Source: Amborella trichopoda (lineage: Eukaryota > Streptophyta > Magnoliopsida > Amborellales > Amborellaceae). Taken from it: a stretch of DNA of 64,000 nucleotides. The stretch spans positions 2,975,248-3,039,247 of the forward strand of contig NW_006498435.1 of NCBI RefSeq assembly GCF_000471905.2. The letters run 5' to 3'. Within the stretch, counting starts at the first letter, position 1, and each line of letters begins with the position of its first letter. This document shows positions 24,401 to 34,985 of this stretch, piece by piece. The notes under the pieces are model-generated. The model worked only from the letters and a program-made list of their open reading frames with translations. It was not told where the DNA came from and searched no databases. The position numbers were made by a program, and so were the translations under genes.

Positions 24401-25785
24401 CCATTAATGGGTTGGTTCCCAAAAATAGCCCCATTGCTGGGTACAAATTTTTTGTACATCTCCCCCAGCATGGGCAAGCCACCTATGAAGTATAGGTCCA
24501 GAAGAGTAATCCGCTTCACCTTCATCAAAATGCTAGCTATTGGTCGTAATAACCAGCTTAGCACTGGCATGTCGTGGTTAGCCCACATTCCTTCAGAATT
24601 TCGGCATGAGAGTTTAGGGCATCGAGTGTCCAAGTGCTATACCCAGGCATGTATTGGTGCTCTCCCTCAAAACGAAGTGCATCGGCAGCCCAGCGAAAGT
24701 CTATCCTCGCCAATATTCTCTTCCCTAGTGTAGGCAAGTCCTCACTAGAATCAAAATCCATGTGGAGAGCGTGGTAAGGCCTACCATCCCTTTGAATAAG
24801 AGGTTCCCCATTAGCACCCTCGTACCTACAGAGCCAAACATCTTCTCCTACATAGGTGATGCTCAAAGGCCACTCTATCTCTTGAGAGAGATGAATGAAA
24901 CCAAGTGAGGTCCCTCTAACAAAATAAGGACCTGTATAGGAATTGGTTCCCAGTTCCCCTTCACGAGGCAGTTGGCTTACATCAAGGATTTTCACTACAA
25001 AGAACAAAAGAAAAGTGAGCAACAAATGGGTTTGCAACTTATACCCCAGTGCAGGCATACAGGCACAAGAGCTCAAGTAGTGATCGGGGCCCTTGCACAC
25101 ACAAACAGTGCCTCTGCTGTACGCATGTGCGTAACTCTAAAACACAAGTTCAAGTGACACAAACAAAAGTGTGCACGTGCAGTTAGTGCATCCGCCTTAC
25201 GCACATGTGTGACTCTAAAACACGAGTTTAAAGCAATGCCTCATCAAGGCATATACAAAAGCAAACGCGTGTCCGCGCAAAAAGGCAGGCATACCCAGGG
25301 GCAAACCTGCATGACAGAGTGGAGCGCACGCAAAAACCAAGCCGGACTCAATGCGTACACGCCAAGGCTTGCCAAAGGCCCAGGAACACACAAGAGGCCT
25401 CGTTTAGGCATTCATGGCCAAAGACAAGACTTGCTAACGACCAATATCGTTGAGCCAAGCCTAAGACATGGCTGAAAAAGCCCACAGCACACAAATACAG
25501 GCATGATCGAGCCCAAGTACTATAATTGCGAACACGCACAGCCACAATAAGAAGCAGTGAAGGGCTTTAGGTGAAGTGACTCATGCTCGTAGAGCTCAAC
25601 AGACAGCAAGAGTGGCTCCAAAAGAAGTAAAAAGGCATGCCCTCAAACCCTCGACACATAAGAGAAAAAAAAGGGGAAGATGACATTTGCAATGGTGAAG
25701 GAGAAAACACAGCAAAAAGAAAAGTAAGACCAAATCGAAGAGAAAGGACCATACCTTGAGGAGGGGCAGAGCTGGTATCGGCCAT
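21446..25785 (-). pseudogene. Antisense PMD-domain gene, inner copy
   Basis: A plant-mobile-domain (PF10536-type) protein encoded opposite to the retrotransposon. Exon 1 is 31 nt (25785-25755): an ATG, the peptide MADTSSAPPQ, then donor CAAG|GTATGG. Exon 2 starts at 24994 after TTTGTAG with VKILDVSQLPREGEL. The PMD core follows (24850-23400; WPLSITYVGE, IGGLPMLGEMYKKF, YFVLFLCKFALP), then GDRKLEGYF and EYLSFEGE, a basic Pro/Ser-rich linker, and a coiled-coil end ELKAQIYEAVNHF with stop at 21446. Stops and frameshifts occur near 24555, 24235 and 23610, and a segment is missing relative to the outer copy. PMD proteins are linked to transposons and to MAIN/MAIL-type plant proteins; the biochemical role is unknown. 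Confidence 0.8.
25755..25785 (-). pseudogene. Exon 1 of antisense PMD gene (inner)
   Basis: The 31-nt exon codes ten residues plus one base. Its donor GTATGG joins in phase with the acceptor before 24994. The outer copy has a 31-nt counterpart at 40311-40341 with the same donor, which supports it as a real exon rather than chance. Confidence 0.7.
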
Positions 25786-25921
25786 TGCTATCAATAACAC
25801 TCGACGGTGGGAGATTCCGGTCGAGGACGGTGGTGAAAAGGGGCACACAAAGAAAAGAATTAGGGCTTTTTACCTTGGGTAAAAACTTAGGGAAAAAATT
25901 AGGAAAAGGTACGTCTATCGA

Positions 25922-25931
25922 CCTTTTTATA
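25922..25931 (-). promoter_or_regulatory. TATA box of antisense PMD gene (inner)
   Basis: TATAAAAAGG on the - strand lies 146 bp upstream of the PMD start codon. The outer copy has TATAAAAG 138 bp upstream of its mutated start. Confidence 0.65.
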
Positions 25932-25971
25932 ATGACGAGAGAATAACGTGTCGCACAAGCAAACGGAACAT

Positions 25972-26091
25972 CACGCGGTTCCATCACATGGAAGCACAAA
26001 CGACATGCAAGTGAAACGTCGAGTGGTTCCAAAGCAGCTAAGCACACACGTTGTGTGGTTCTGTCACTTCGACGCAAAGACCACGTGGTCC
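25972..26091 (-). promoter_or_regulatory. Repeated upstream motif near inner PMD promoter
   Basis: Four spaced variants occur at 25972-25982, 26020-26030, 26051-26061 and 26081-26091. On the - strand they read GGAACCGCGTG, GGAACCACTCG, GAACCACACAA and GGACCACGTGG. The last includes the G-box CACGTG. They sit 40-160 bp upstream of the TATA box. Confidence 0.4.
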
Positions 26092-26239
26092 TATCGCTAT
26101 GCACACACACCTCTGTTCTCTTAATGGTGCACACATTTCCGGCAAAACACCACTCATTTCAAGTACACAATACTCCCTCTTGACTCACATGAACCTTTAA
26201 TCTACCCAAGGGCTTAGCACCCACTTTTGTACTAGGTGG

Positions 26240-26600
26240 AAAAGTGAGCTACATTCTTTGCGCTCTTCGCACACACACAACCGTCAGAGGTCAAGTGCTC
26301 AAAAAAAAAAAAAAAACAGGGTCCTTACGCAAACCTAAAAAAAAAGGTGCGCACCCCTCAGGGGTTGGGATGAAAACCCAAAAGGGCATTCAAACCGTTC
26401 AAGACAAACAATCAACATGCCGCCCGGGTAAAGTCTCCTAGCCCATTTCTTATCCCCGTCATCAAGAAGGATAAGAACCGAACACATGAAGAAAGAAATG
26501 GCCACAGAGCAAGAAAGAGGATTCAAATTAAAGGGGGATTCATTTCATGAACAAAAAAGGATTACAAAATCCTGGGTATAATTATCGGTGGCTACAAAAA
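26240..26600 (-). other. 3' flank module of the small antisense ORF (inner)
   Basis: Contains GGTTGGGATGAAAACCC and ATTCATTTCATGAAC...GGATTACAAA, matching the modules beside the PMD genes and the outer small ORF. No coding frame is seen. It separates the small ORF from the PMD promoter. Confidence 0.45.
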
Positions 26601-26829
26601 TATAGAGTCGTTATGAAATAAGTCTCCCATCAAGAGATACAGCCTCCAAATGTGCCGCCTCCTCCTAGAGCGGCTATCTCTTCAAAGGGGCAGTATCATT
26701 CTCTTCAAAGGGAACTTGTAAAGAATGAAAAGGACCTCTTGCTTCTCCTCACCCTCGAGTGAAGGGAATGAACCAAACGGTGGTTAAGGGAGCAGCAATG
26801 AGCAAAGATCCAAACAGAGGACCATCTGC

Positions 26830-27150
26830 TCAACATGTTGGTATTCCACCTAGGCGTTGAACACTGAAGTTGACCAAATCATCCATTCGACCAGCCACCA
26901 TGAAAGTGGTTACAGGCCAGCAACGATCACCACGATCCGTCATCATTTTCTGATGGACAAGATTGGGTTCAGGCCTGATGACCTTCAAAAGTTTGTGCAC
27001 AGCCTTGGACTTTGCTTTCAGAATCTCAATCAAGCATCGAAGATCTGAAGGCACAAGCTCACTATTAATCACAGGATCATCATGAGAACCTTTCAACACT
27101 CTAACACCGGTCCTAGCTAAGGCCATGACAACACAGAGGAAATGCTCCAA
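26830..27150 (-). CDS. Small antisense ORF of unknown function (inner)
   Basis: A 106-codon frame, possibly starting at an internal Met near 27124 (MALARTGVRVL). The central segment SKAVHKLLKVIRPEPNLVHQ and the end VAGRMDDLVNFSVQRLGG recur in the outer element (33820-34209) with substitutions such as LVHQ to LIHH, so the protein is shared by the family rather than a chance ORF. I recognise no known domain; it is rich in hydrophobic and basic residues, with no signal peptide. A TATA box lies 95-105 bp upstream. It is the only antisense frame still open in this element, but whether it is expressed is unknown. Confidence 0.5.
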   Translation of the reverse strand: MEHFLCVVMALARTGVRVLKGSHDDPVINSELVPSDLRCLIEILKAKSKAVHKLLKVIRPEPNLVHQKMMTDRGDRCWPVTTFMVAGRMDDLVNFSVQRLGGIPTC

Positions 27151-27244
27151 GGGGGAAAACTCTCTCTCTCTCTACAAAAAAAAGAAGGCTGATGAAATAG
27201 GGTATTCCAAGGCAGAAAATGCCCCACTCTCCCTCTAAAAACCT

Positions 27245-27254
27245 CGTTTTTATA
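27245..27254 (-). promoter_or_regulatory. TATA box of small antisense ORF (inner)
   Basis: TATAAAAACG on the - strand, 95-105 bp upstream of the ORF start, followed downstream by a GA-rich leader. The outer counterpart is TATAAAAGAG at 34611-34620. Confidence 0.55.
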
Positions 27255-27399
27255 GGCCACTTCATCCATGGACGGGCCACGAAAACACCTCGTTTAACTG
27301 AGAGTCAACCTCTTGATGTTTTGCCTTCCTGACAATGCTTCATATGCCCGAGGTTTTGTCCAACTCCCCACCTACCGTCGCTTTTATTTAGCCGCTCCA

Positions 27400-27690
27400 G
27401 ATAGCAGGCTCGTCATAGAAACATATCGCATCCTAAGATGACGACGTGTTTATCCACTGGCCCATCCGAGACATTCCTCCTTCCTAACAACGTTTCCCCT
27501 ATCTGCGACCTATCATAGAGACGTTTTGCCTCCCTGGTGACGTTTCCCCTATCCGCAGGCCTATCATAGAAACCTTTCACCTTCCTAACAACGTCTCCCC
27601 TATCAGCAGACCTGTCACAGAGAAGGTCCACTTTCCTGGTGATGTTTCCCATACACATGGGTCCGTCACCGAAATGGCCTGCCTCACCGA
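27400..27690 (-). repeat. 50-51-bp tandem repeats upstream of the small ORF (inner)
   Basis: About five units; marks CGTTTCCCCTATC, CGTTTCCCCTATC, CGTCTCCCCTATC and TGTTTCCC occur at 27491, 27541, 27592 and 27643. They lie about 150-440 bp upstream of the TATA box, like the different 59-bp array upstream of the outer counterpart. Confidence 0.7.
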
Positions 27691-27939
27691 CGACACTTCG
27701 CCTACTCAAAAGAAGAGAGCTACCCTGCGCTCTGCGCTTCTACGCACATATCGCAACCTTGATGTGCCTCCCCGCACAAAAATGTGGCTATGTCACACCT
27801 CTATCCTTTGACAGCTCACCCACGGTATCCATTGCTCTAGTGAGCCCTATCCAAGTAGGACCCCTCCAAGAGGGAGTCCCTTCAAAAATAAAGAAGAAGA
27901 CGGGTATGATGACAATCATCATGAGTAAAAGTAGAAGCT

Positions 27940-28905
27940 TCAGGCAAACATAACCATGAAGCTATGGGTAAAAAATGCCAAAAACTAAAAAAAATGGGCA
28001 TGGTAAAAACCCGTAAGGGCGTCATGAGTAAAAATGACAGGAGAGCATGACCATGAAGCCATGAGTAAGTGTTCTGAAAACAACAAAACCGAGCATGGCG
28101 AAACCCAAAAGGGCGCCAAGAGTAAAAATAGAAATCAAAAGGCGGACGTGACCTCGAAGTCATGAGTAAAGCTGCCTCATTAAAAAAGGAGTTGGCGAAG
28201 ACCATTCTTGTGGCACCACTCCTACCCAGTTCAAATAAAAATCTGAAAGGGCACTTGGATTAAATAAACAGGTTGATGCAGCTCTTGACCAAAAAAGACA
28301 ACCTCAGCAAATTATAATAAGAAAATCGCAAGGCGCTGAATAATTCCAGACCAGCCCTTCACCACCAACTAGATTGGGACCAAACGCCCACTGAGGGCAC
28401 CCACTAGTCAGCCTCAAAGCCAAAATTCACCACCAGTTAGATTGGAACCAAGCACCCACCAAGGACACCAGTAGTTGACCCTAGAGCTAAAATCAAGTTC
28501 TTACAATGCTAAGATTGACTCCACCAAAAGGACCTTTAATTGTTACCAACTAGACTGGGACCAAACGCCCACTAAGGGCACCCACTAGTTACCCTCAGAG
28601 CCAAACTTCACCACCAGCTAGATTGGGACCAAACGTGCCCCAAGGGCACCCACTAGTCAAACCCAGAGCCAGAATCAAGTTCCTACAACACTGAGATCGA
28701 CTCCGCATCAACTAGATTGAGACCAAACACCCACCAAGGGCACCCACTAGTCAGGCCCCAAAGCCGAAGAACACCAACAACTAGATTGGGACCAAACGCC
28801 CACCAAGGGAACCCACTAGTCATGCCCTAAAGCCAAAGAACACCTCTAGCTAGATCGAGGCAAAGCCCGCCAAGGGAACCCACTAGCTGAGCCATCAGGA
28901 GGCAT
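27940..28905. repeat. Tail repeats of inner element
   Basis: Two repeat types follow one another. At 27960-28200, units contain AAGGGCGTCATGAGTAAAAA and CATGAAGCCATGAG. At 28340-28900, about six units with CTAGATTGGGACCAAACGCC and AAGGGCACCCACTAGT are spaced roughly 85-130 bp apart. The outer element has matching units at 41216-41480 and a different family at 41690-41990. There is no coding content. Confidence 0.7.
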
Positions 28906-29234
28906 TGTTGACATGGAATGGTAAGCCCTTCACGAGGCACCCTATCAGCGCACTCTCCCAGAAAATAAGATTCCAACAGCATTGGGAAGGAAGCCCTCAA
29001 GCAAGACCCTCGATCGCTAGAGTCCACTTTGATCACCCCTTCAAAAGGAAGCTTAGCATGATCCCCCCCTCAAGGATTGTGCTAACAATGGTGGTTGAGA
29101 AGAAAAACATTTATTTTGAGAGACAATAAAATACGTCTTAGTTTGGATTCGAAAGATAAACTTCGACAACAAAATCTTATTCCAAATGTTGCATTTCTCG
29201 TTTCTCTCAAAGCGCAGCATTCGTCGGGGCAAGT
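28906..29234 (+). other. Tail before 3' LTR of inner element
   Basis: Non-coding. The part to about 28980 matches 42100-42175 of the outer element (CACCCTATCAGCGCACTCTC). No strong polypurine tract is seen before LTR C; the bases just before it are CGTCGGGGCAAGT. Confidence 0.5.
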
Positions 29235-31658
29235 TGTTGTATGTTAGTTTTGACATACTTACATCCCTGGTACAGATAAGAAGAGAGCCATTAAGAACCT
29301 GGTCTTGTCAGTACCCACGACACCATCAGACCAAGGGAACACTACAAAATAAGCCTAAAACTAGGCAACCTTGGAAAATGTACTAGAACGGCCTTGAAAG
29401 GCATGAAAAGGTTAGTTTGGGATACTCGAAAGATGCTCGAAAAGTTTCTTCGCTTTCAAATATTTTTGGCCTGATCAAGATGAAATTCGGTTCTCAAAGA
29501 CTAGTTCCTATCATGCTGGAAAGAGACCTTACTATTATAGCCGTACGTTAAGGACTTCAAAAAAATACCAAATCACATTCATTGCATACGGATAATCAAA
29601 AACCCCCCTCGAGGACCAAATTTGGACTCAATCGGACCTCTCATAAACATTCTGGGCTCAAATTACCATAAACGGGTAGGTTTTATACTATTGTGGTGCG
29701 ACCTCACCAGACTAGTTTCCAATCATGGAGGTTGTGTTTTCACATCTTGGGATGATCTTCACGCGCCCGCAGGTCGCTTGTTTGGAATTGGAACAAGCTC
29801 AAATTCGGACACAAGCTAGGTCACGACGATCGATCATTTTGACATATGGCACGCTTCATGACGTGAGCCAGAACCAAAGCCTTTCTAGAGAGAAGATGAG
29901 CCCGAAACTATAGAAATCAGAGTTTTGAAAGAAATACATCTCGAATTTCATGAAGTGATAACTTGAGATCCATACATCGGATCATCGTAAAGTCAGGTCC
30001 GATACGACCGTATCAAGAAGGGCTACAAGCTGGTATAATGTTTGCACACAATCTAAGATCGAATAGCGCAAATTCCAAGATTGAAGAAGATAAGATTTCT
30101 CGGTCACCGGAATCCCTTTTTTCGGTGACTTCCCAAATTCAGAAGTACTTCAAGCAAGAACCAAATCAAACAAAATTTGGTGCAAAGAAATTGTGACAGT
30201 CTCCTCTTTAATCTGTTATCAAAATAAAGCCTGGGAGCATCATGGATCGCATTTCATAAATGACCAAACTTCACAACTTAGCCAGATTTTTACCCCTCGG
30301 GAGAATTCAGTCTCAAGTCGATCAAAAGACATCAAACTCTTCAAAATCAAGCAAGCATCAAGATTATGATGATGGATCATCTGAATAACTGCCACAAACA
30401 TTCGAAAAAGCTCTCAAGATCCGGCAATGGCGATAGGCCCCTCAAAAAGGGATGGTTTCATCATTAGCACAAATGGCTTAATGGGCATTTTGGTCATTAT
30501 TCCTAAATTCAAGATTTTATTGTAATTTCTTTTAATCATAATTAGGCTTAATTTTGAGCATCCACCCCTATTTGATGGGTCCTCCATATAAAAGGTTAAT
30601 TGTAAAAGGGCTGAATCGTTCATTAATGAAATCGAGACATTAAGCTTGTGACCACTTCTCTTTTGCTTTTAACCCTTGGATCCAGCGATAAGGAGAGAGA
30701 AAAATTTCAAAGAGAGAAAGTACCCCTGGCCTAGCCTAATCAGCAGTCCCGTGCTCTCTTTCCTAGGCCATGCCTCAAGCGCACTCTCTCTCTTCTTTAT
30801 TCCTTTCTCTCTCTATTTGTTGCTTGCCTCTCACTGTAACCTAGAACTACAACAAACGCGTGGTCCCACCTCTTCCCCCTTCTATCTCTCATTCTCGTCA
30901 CGTAGTGGGTCTCGAAGATGCGAAACCCACGATCCCTTCTCTCTTTGCGATCTTCCCCTTAATGCTTCGAGCGTAAACACAGCAGACCTGCGGTTCTGTA
31001 TAACATCTCGATATCCATCATACGCTCAAATCGGTACCCTTCTGAGTCATCTCAATAGTTCCAACCCTCTGATAATTGCTCTAACTTCCTCTCCATACAT
31101 TCGAGTTGAGCCACAAGAAATATATATGTTCTCTCCCTCACTTAGGTGGAGTCTTCCTGAGTCAACAGTCGAGAGTCGAGAGGGTTCTAACTCTTTAGTT
31201 GCTCTGATCGCCGGAGCGCATAGTGTCCGCGCGGATAGGGGGATGCTTGTCACTACTTCTCCCCCCGCTCTTTCTTTTGCTAGCCAACCCCTGTTTGAGT
31301 GAACCATTATAGAGGAATATCATCAATCTCACATTGCAGTTTCCAGCATAAGAGAACAAGGTAACATACTAAATCTTAAGGAGATTTCGTGTCCAAACTG
31401 TGTTGGTAGACAACCAGAGGGCTCCGTAATTGTTCTAAGAGGGTAAACCGACCCGACGTGTCCCCGAACCCACCAACAACGAGGTAGACGCCTAAACGCA
31501 CCCTTGTCGTAAAATCTTTCTCATTGTTGGTTCCTATCCACATAAACGGGAGCACACGTACGCACACAACAAACATGCAGCACACACGGTCCCTTCGTGG
31601 TTGTTTGAGAGAGGATTTTATCCTGCCTTCCGCGCGAGAAAAAAATCAGGTTCGACTA
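29235..31658 (+). repeat. LTR C, 3' LTR of inner element
   Basis: It runs from TGTTGTATG to TTCGACTA (CA mutated to TA). It is 2424 bp, nearly equal to LTR B, and directly followed by the GTGTC duplication. A TATA-like TATAAAAGG is at 30587-30595. A 208-codon frame (30676-31302) inside it is broken in LTRs A and B and is not treated as a gene. Confidence 0.85.
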
Positions 31659-31663
31659 GTGTC
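31659..31663 (+). repeat. Target-site duplication GTGTC, right copy
   Basis: Identical to 6171-6175. It marks the right edge of the nested element and the return to the outer element's pol. Confidence 0.8.
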
Positions 31664-32814
31664 CTGATGATATCTTGTTTCGAATCTTCTAAAATAATAT
31701 GTTGCTCAAATGCATCAATAAAAAAGAAGTAAACCATGTGCTCAAAGACGTTCATGTTGGAGTCTGTGGGATGCATCAGTCGGGTCCTAAGCTATACACC
31801 AGGATCATCAAGATAGGCTATTATTAGCCTACCATGAATACTGACTCCCTTATGTTTGCAAAGAGTTGTCGAGTATGGTAAATTCATTCAAGCTGCATTC
31901 ACCAAGCTCCTGAACCTCGTCACTAAACAGTGGCATCTTGGCCTTTCGCTCAACGGGGCATGGACATTGTAGGTCCTATTGATCCACCTTCTTCTTCGGG
32001 GTATGTGTGCATACTTGCTGCCACATATTACTTCTCTAAATGGGCCGAGGTTGTCCCTCTCAAGAAAGTCCCCGAACTTGTTGTGGCCAATTTTGTGCGT
32101 CACGATATCATATACAGATTCGGTGTGCCTGACCGAATCACTTCTAATAATGGCCCCCAATTTCGAAATAATCAAATTGACCAACTAGTCAACCAGTTCA
32201 GGTTTAAATGGAAGTACTCGACCATGGACCATCCAAGAGCTAATGGATTGGCCAAAGCTTTTAAGAAAACCTTTTGCGATGCTCTAAGGAAGTCTGTCTA
32301 CGACACTAAGAGAGATTGACATGAAAGACTCTCTTAAATTCTATGGGATTATCGTATCAGTGCGCGAGGCTCAACTCAGTCGACCCCCTATTCTCTGGTA
32401 TATAGGGGTGAAGCTGTGTTGCCTTTAGAATTCAATTGCCTTCTCTCATAATAGCCCTTCATTATGGAATGACGAATGAAGAACGGATTACCCTTCGCTA
32501 TCAAGAACTAGATACACTTGATGAAAAGAGATTGCAAGCACAACAAAGCCTTGAGATTCACAAGAACTGTACGCAGCGAGCCTTTGACAAATCAATCAAA
32601 ATACAGTCATTTGTGAAAGGGGAACAAGTTTTGGTAGTAAAGAGACTTATCGCCACTCATAGTCGAACTAAGAGAAAGTTCGAACCAAAATGGTAAGGCC
32701 CATTTGTAGTAAAGAAGGCTTTTCCTAATGGGGCCTATGTGCTGGTCAATGCTGAAGGTAAAGAAGCTATGCCCCAAACGAATGAGATATATTTGAAAAA
32801 GTATTATTCTTGAG
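31664..32814 (+). pseudogene. Integrase of outer element (zinc finger, core, C-terminal part)
   Basis: Integrase would insert the cDNA into the genome. An HHCC-type zinc region is readable at about 31740-31870 (DVHVGVCGMHQ ... FAKSCRVW). The core follows from 31930: GMDIVGPID keeps the first Asp, but the second catalytic Asp of the usual DNGPQF reads NNGPQF (about 32150), and the catalytic Glu of GLAEAF reads GLAKAF (about 32247). A TGA at 32317-32319 replaces a Trp codon. The C-terminal frame 32436-32696 (NEERITLRYQELDTLDEKRL) and the final KKYYS with stop at 32812-32814 complete it. It belongs with gag at 3495 and RNase H at 5444, separated by the nested element. It cannot be active. Confidence 0.85.
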
Positions 32815-33819
32815 CTATGGTCCAAACTATACGACCTCTAAAATATTAGCACACGTCCTAGTGGCATGATGTTAAATTGCATCACATATGGTCTCGAAGG
32901 TATGACCGTAAATTGCCTTCATTCTGTCTTGGTGGAAGACCTTAAAACACACCAACTTGGCTGTCTCGAAAGAATGACCTTAAACATGCCTCTCTATGGT
33001 CATAACAGCATGACCTTAAAACTACCACCTCAAAAAGAACGGACGTGACGAAAACCCGCAAGGGCATCACGACTAAAAAGAGTCGAAGAAGAAGAAAAAG
33101 AAATGACATGCACAATAGTATTATCAATTGTTACAAGCAAAATATGTCAAAACAAAAAAAGAGCATGATGAAAACCTGCTAGGGCATCATGAGTAAAAAT
33201 GATAAAATGGTGGACATTGCATAAAAACCATGGGCAACAGAGCCACAAAAATATTATAGATATGGGATTCTTGGGAAACCCAGAAATGGCACACACCCTA
33301 AGGACTCGGACGAAAAACCGAGAGGGAATTCAAGTCACACATGGTGTAATTCGATCTTACTCCCATGAAAATAGGTCTCCAAGCTCATCTCTTACCCCTT
33401 TTTAGAGGAGACAAGGGTCGGTCAAAAGAGATAAAAGAAAGATGTAGCCATGAGCAAACAAGAACAAACCATGGAAGCAAAAAAAGAGAGTAATACAAAT
33501 CAAAGATGACGAGCAGAGAGCATTCATTCCATATGCAAAAAAAAAGAAAAAAAGGATTACAAAGTTGTGGTTGCATTTTCTTTTAAAAAAAATGGGATCT
33601 GGACACTCAAAATGCCCAAGAATTCATAGTCTTTTGGAAGTTTTTAAGGGCTCTTGAATTTTGGTCTTCACTGCTCGTGACGACTCTGCCTTCTTTGTCT
33701 GCTCCTGTTGGGCCTTCGATTGGGGGATATTGGCATCAATAGAATTTTTTTGTAAGGCAATAAGTGAAAGCCTGACCAAGTGATAGTTTTATGGAACGAT
33801 ACTAATGAATCACAGTTTA
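32815..33819. other. Post-integrase spacer and 3' flank module of outer small ORF
   Basis: Non-coding. Segments at 32866-33400 (GGTATGACC, CATCACGACTAAAAA, GGACTCGGACGAAAAACC) recur at 35040-35560, giving a diverged duplication about 2.15 kb apart. The part 33280-33570 matches the 3' flank modules described for the other antisense genes. Confidence 0.5.
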
Positions 33820-34472
33820 CCCAAGTGCTGAACATGGAAGTCGATCAAATCATTCAGGCATGCAACCACCTCGAAGATGGCTGAAAATTATCACCACACA
33901 AAGTTATTCCAAAAAGATTATGATGACGATGTTCTCCCATGAATTTTTGTTGATCATGTGATATGTCATCCTCGAAACTATGACTTCTACATGTATCCTC
34001 ATAATAAGCCAATTAGTACTACAAGACTAGCTCATTATCATGTTGTGATGAATGAGATTGGGTTCAGGCCTGATGACCTTCAGAACCTCATACACAGCCT
34101 TAGACTCTATCCTCACCCCTGAGAACAAGAGTCGGTAAATTTCAACTAACTCGTCAAGAGTTCTGCTTGCAAAAGAAGCACAAGAGAAAGAAGATGAGGA
34201 AATTGACAATGCTCGAGAAAGTGCTCAATGAAATTTCTGATAGTATAATACAGAGGGATGAAAAATGATGAGGCACATTGAAATGATGTTTAAAAGAAGG
34301 CCAAGGCATCTGAGTTATACCAAAGGAAACACTCGAGCATAACAATAAACATATGGTGCACAGTCTAAAAGTAATAAAGGAAAGATGGTGAAAATTTTAC
34401 CGGGCGAAGGCACTACGAAGAAAAGGCTATGGAAAGTACCCTTTTTTTCTAACAGGAACTGGTGTTAGCCAT
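33820..34472 (-). pseudogene. Small antisense ORF, outer copy, broken
   Basis: Counterpart of the inner ORF at 26830-27150. The clearest frame is 34209-34027 (TLDELVEIYRLLF, then SKAVYEVLKVIRPEPNLIHH). After frame loss the C-terminal block VACLNDLIDFHVQHLG is at about 33830-33880. Upstream, an ATG at 34472 begins MANTSS, similar to MADTSS of the inner PMD exon 1, which suggests that the two antisense genes share a 5' end. The product is unidentified. Confidence 0.45.
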
Positions 34473-34610
34473 GGCTGTGGCGTTAGGATCATTTCGCAGC
34501 TGAAGTTATCTTTCTCCGATCGAAAGTGATGAAGAATGGTGAAAGGTAAGAACCTCGCTCTCACCCTCCTCTTCTCTCTTCTTTCTTCTCTCTTCTCTCT
34601 TCTCTCTTCT

Positions 34611-34620
34611 CTCTTTTATA
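34611..34620 (-). promoter_or_regulatory. TATA box of outer small antisense ORF
   Basis: TATAAAAGAG on the - strand, 148 bp upstream of the ATG at 34472, followed by a GA-rich leader (34560-34610). The spacing is almost the same as for the PMD genes. Confidence 0.55.
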
Positions 34621-34729
34621 GACCCTTGCCCTCACCTAAGAGTGGGCCCGTTAGAATGTCGTTTCATCTCCCTTCCTTGTTCATTTCACCTCCCACGTGG
34701 GTCCCCATTAAAACAACACTCTATCTCCG

Positions 34730-34985
34730 CCCTTAAACGCGGGCCTGTCAAAATCCCGTCAAACTCATCTCACTGCAAACTCCCACCTATCGTTTAAGGC
34801 GCAGACCTGTCAAACTCATTTCACTGCAAACTCACAAATGCCCACCTCTCGTTTAAGGCGCAGGCCCATCAAACTCATCTCACCGCAAATTCACAAACTC
34901 CCACCTCTCGTTTAAGGCACGAGCCGGTCAAACTCATCTCACCGCAAAATCACATACTCCCATCTCTCGTTTGAAAGCTCAGGCC
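34730..34985 (-). repeat. 59-bp tandem repeats upstream of outer small ORF promoter
   Basis: About four units; CGTTTAAGG-type marks recur at 34791, 34850, 34909 and 34968. Each holds TCAAACTCATCTCACCGC. They lie 110-370 bp upstream of the TATA box. Confidence 0.75.

Larger units (their letters stand above)
6176..31658 (+). mobile_element. Inner Tat-type retrotransposon, nested in its own family
   Basis: This is a second element of the same family and orientation, inserted in the pol region of the outer copy. Order: LTR B (6176-8607), tRNA-Arg-type primer site (8610-8628), leader, a nested - strand element (9583-18050), gag (18056-20400), a gag tail with a CCHC-like block (20430-20633), antisense PMD gene (21446-25785), antisense small ORF (26830-27150), repeat-rich tail, LTR C (29235-31658). 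Protease, reverse transcriptase, RNase H and integrase are all missing; the gag tail joins the post-integrase spacer near 21085. Both LTR termini read TA rather than the usual TG or CA at one end (B start, C end). LTRs B and C look about 80-85% alike by eye, so the insertion is old. Confidence 0.85.

Noticed and set aside
30676-31302. 208-codon ORF in LTR C
   Set aside because: The same LTR position in A and B is broken by frameshifts and stops, and the peptide is of low complexity.
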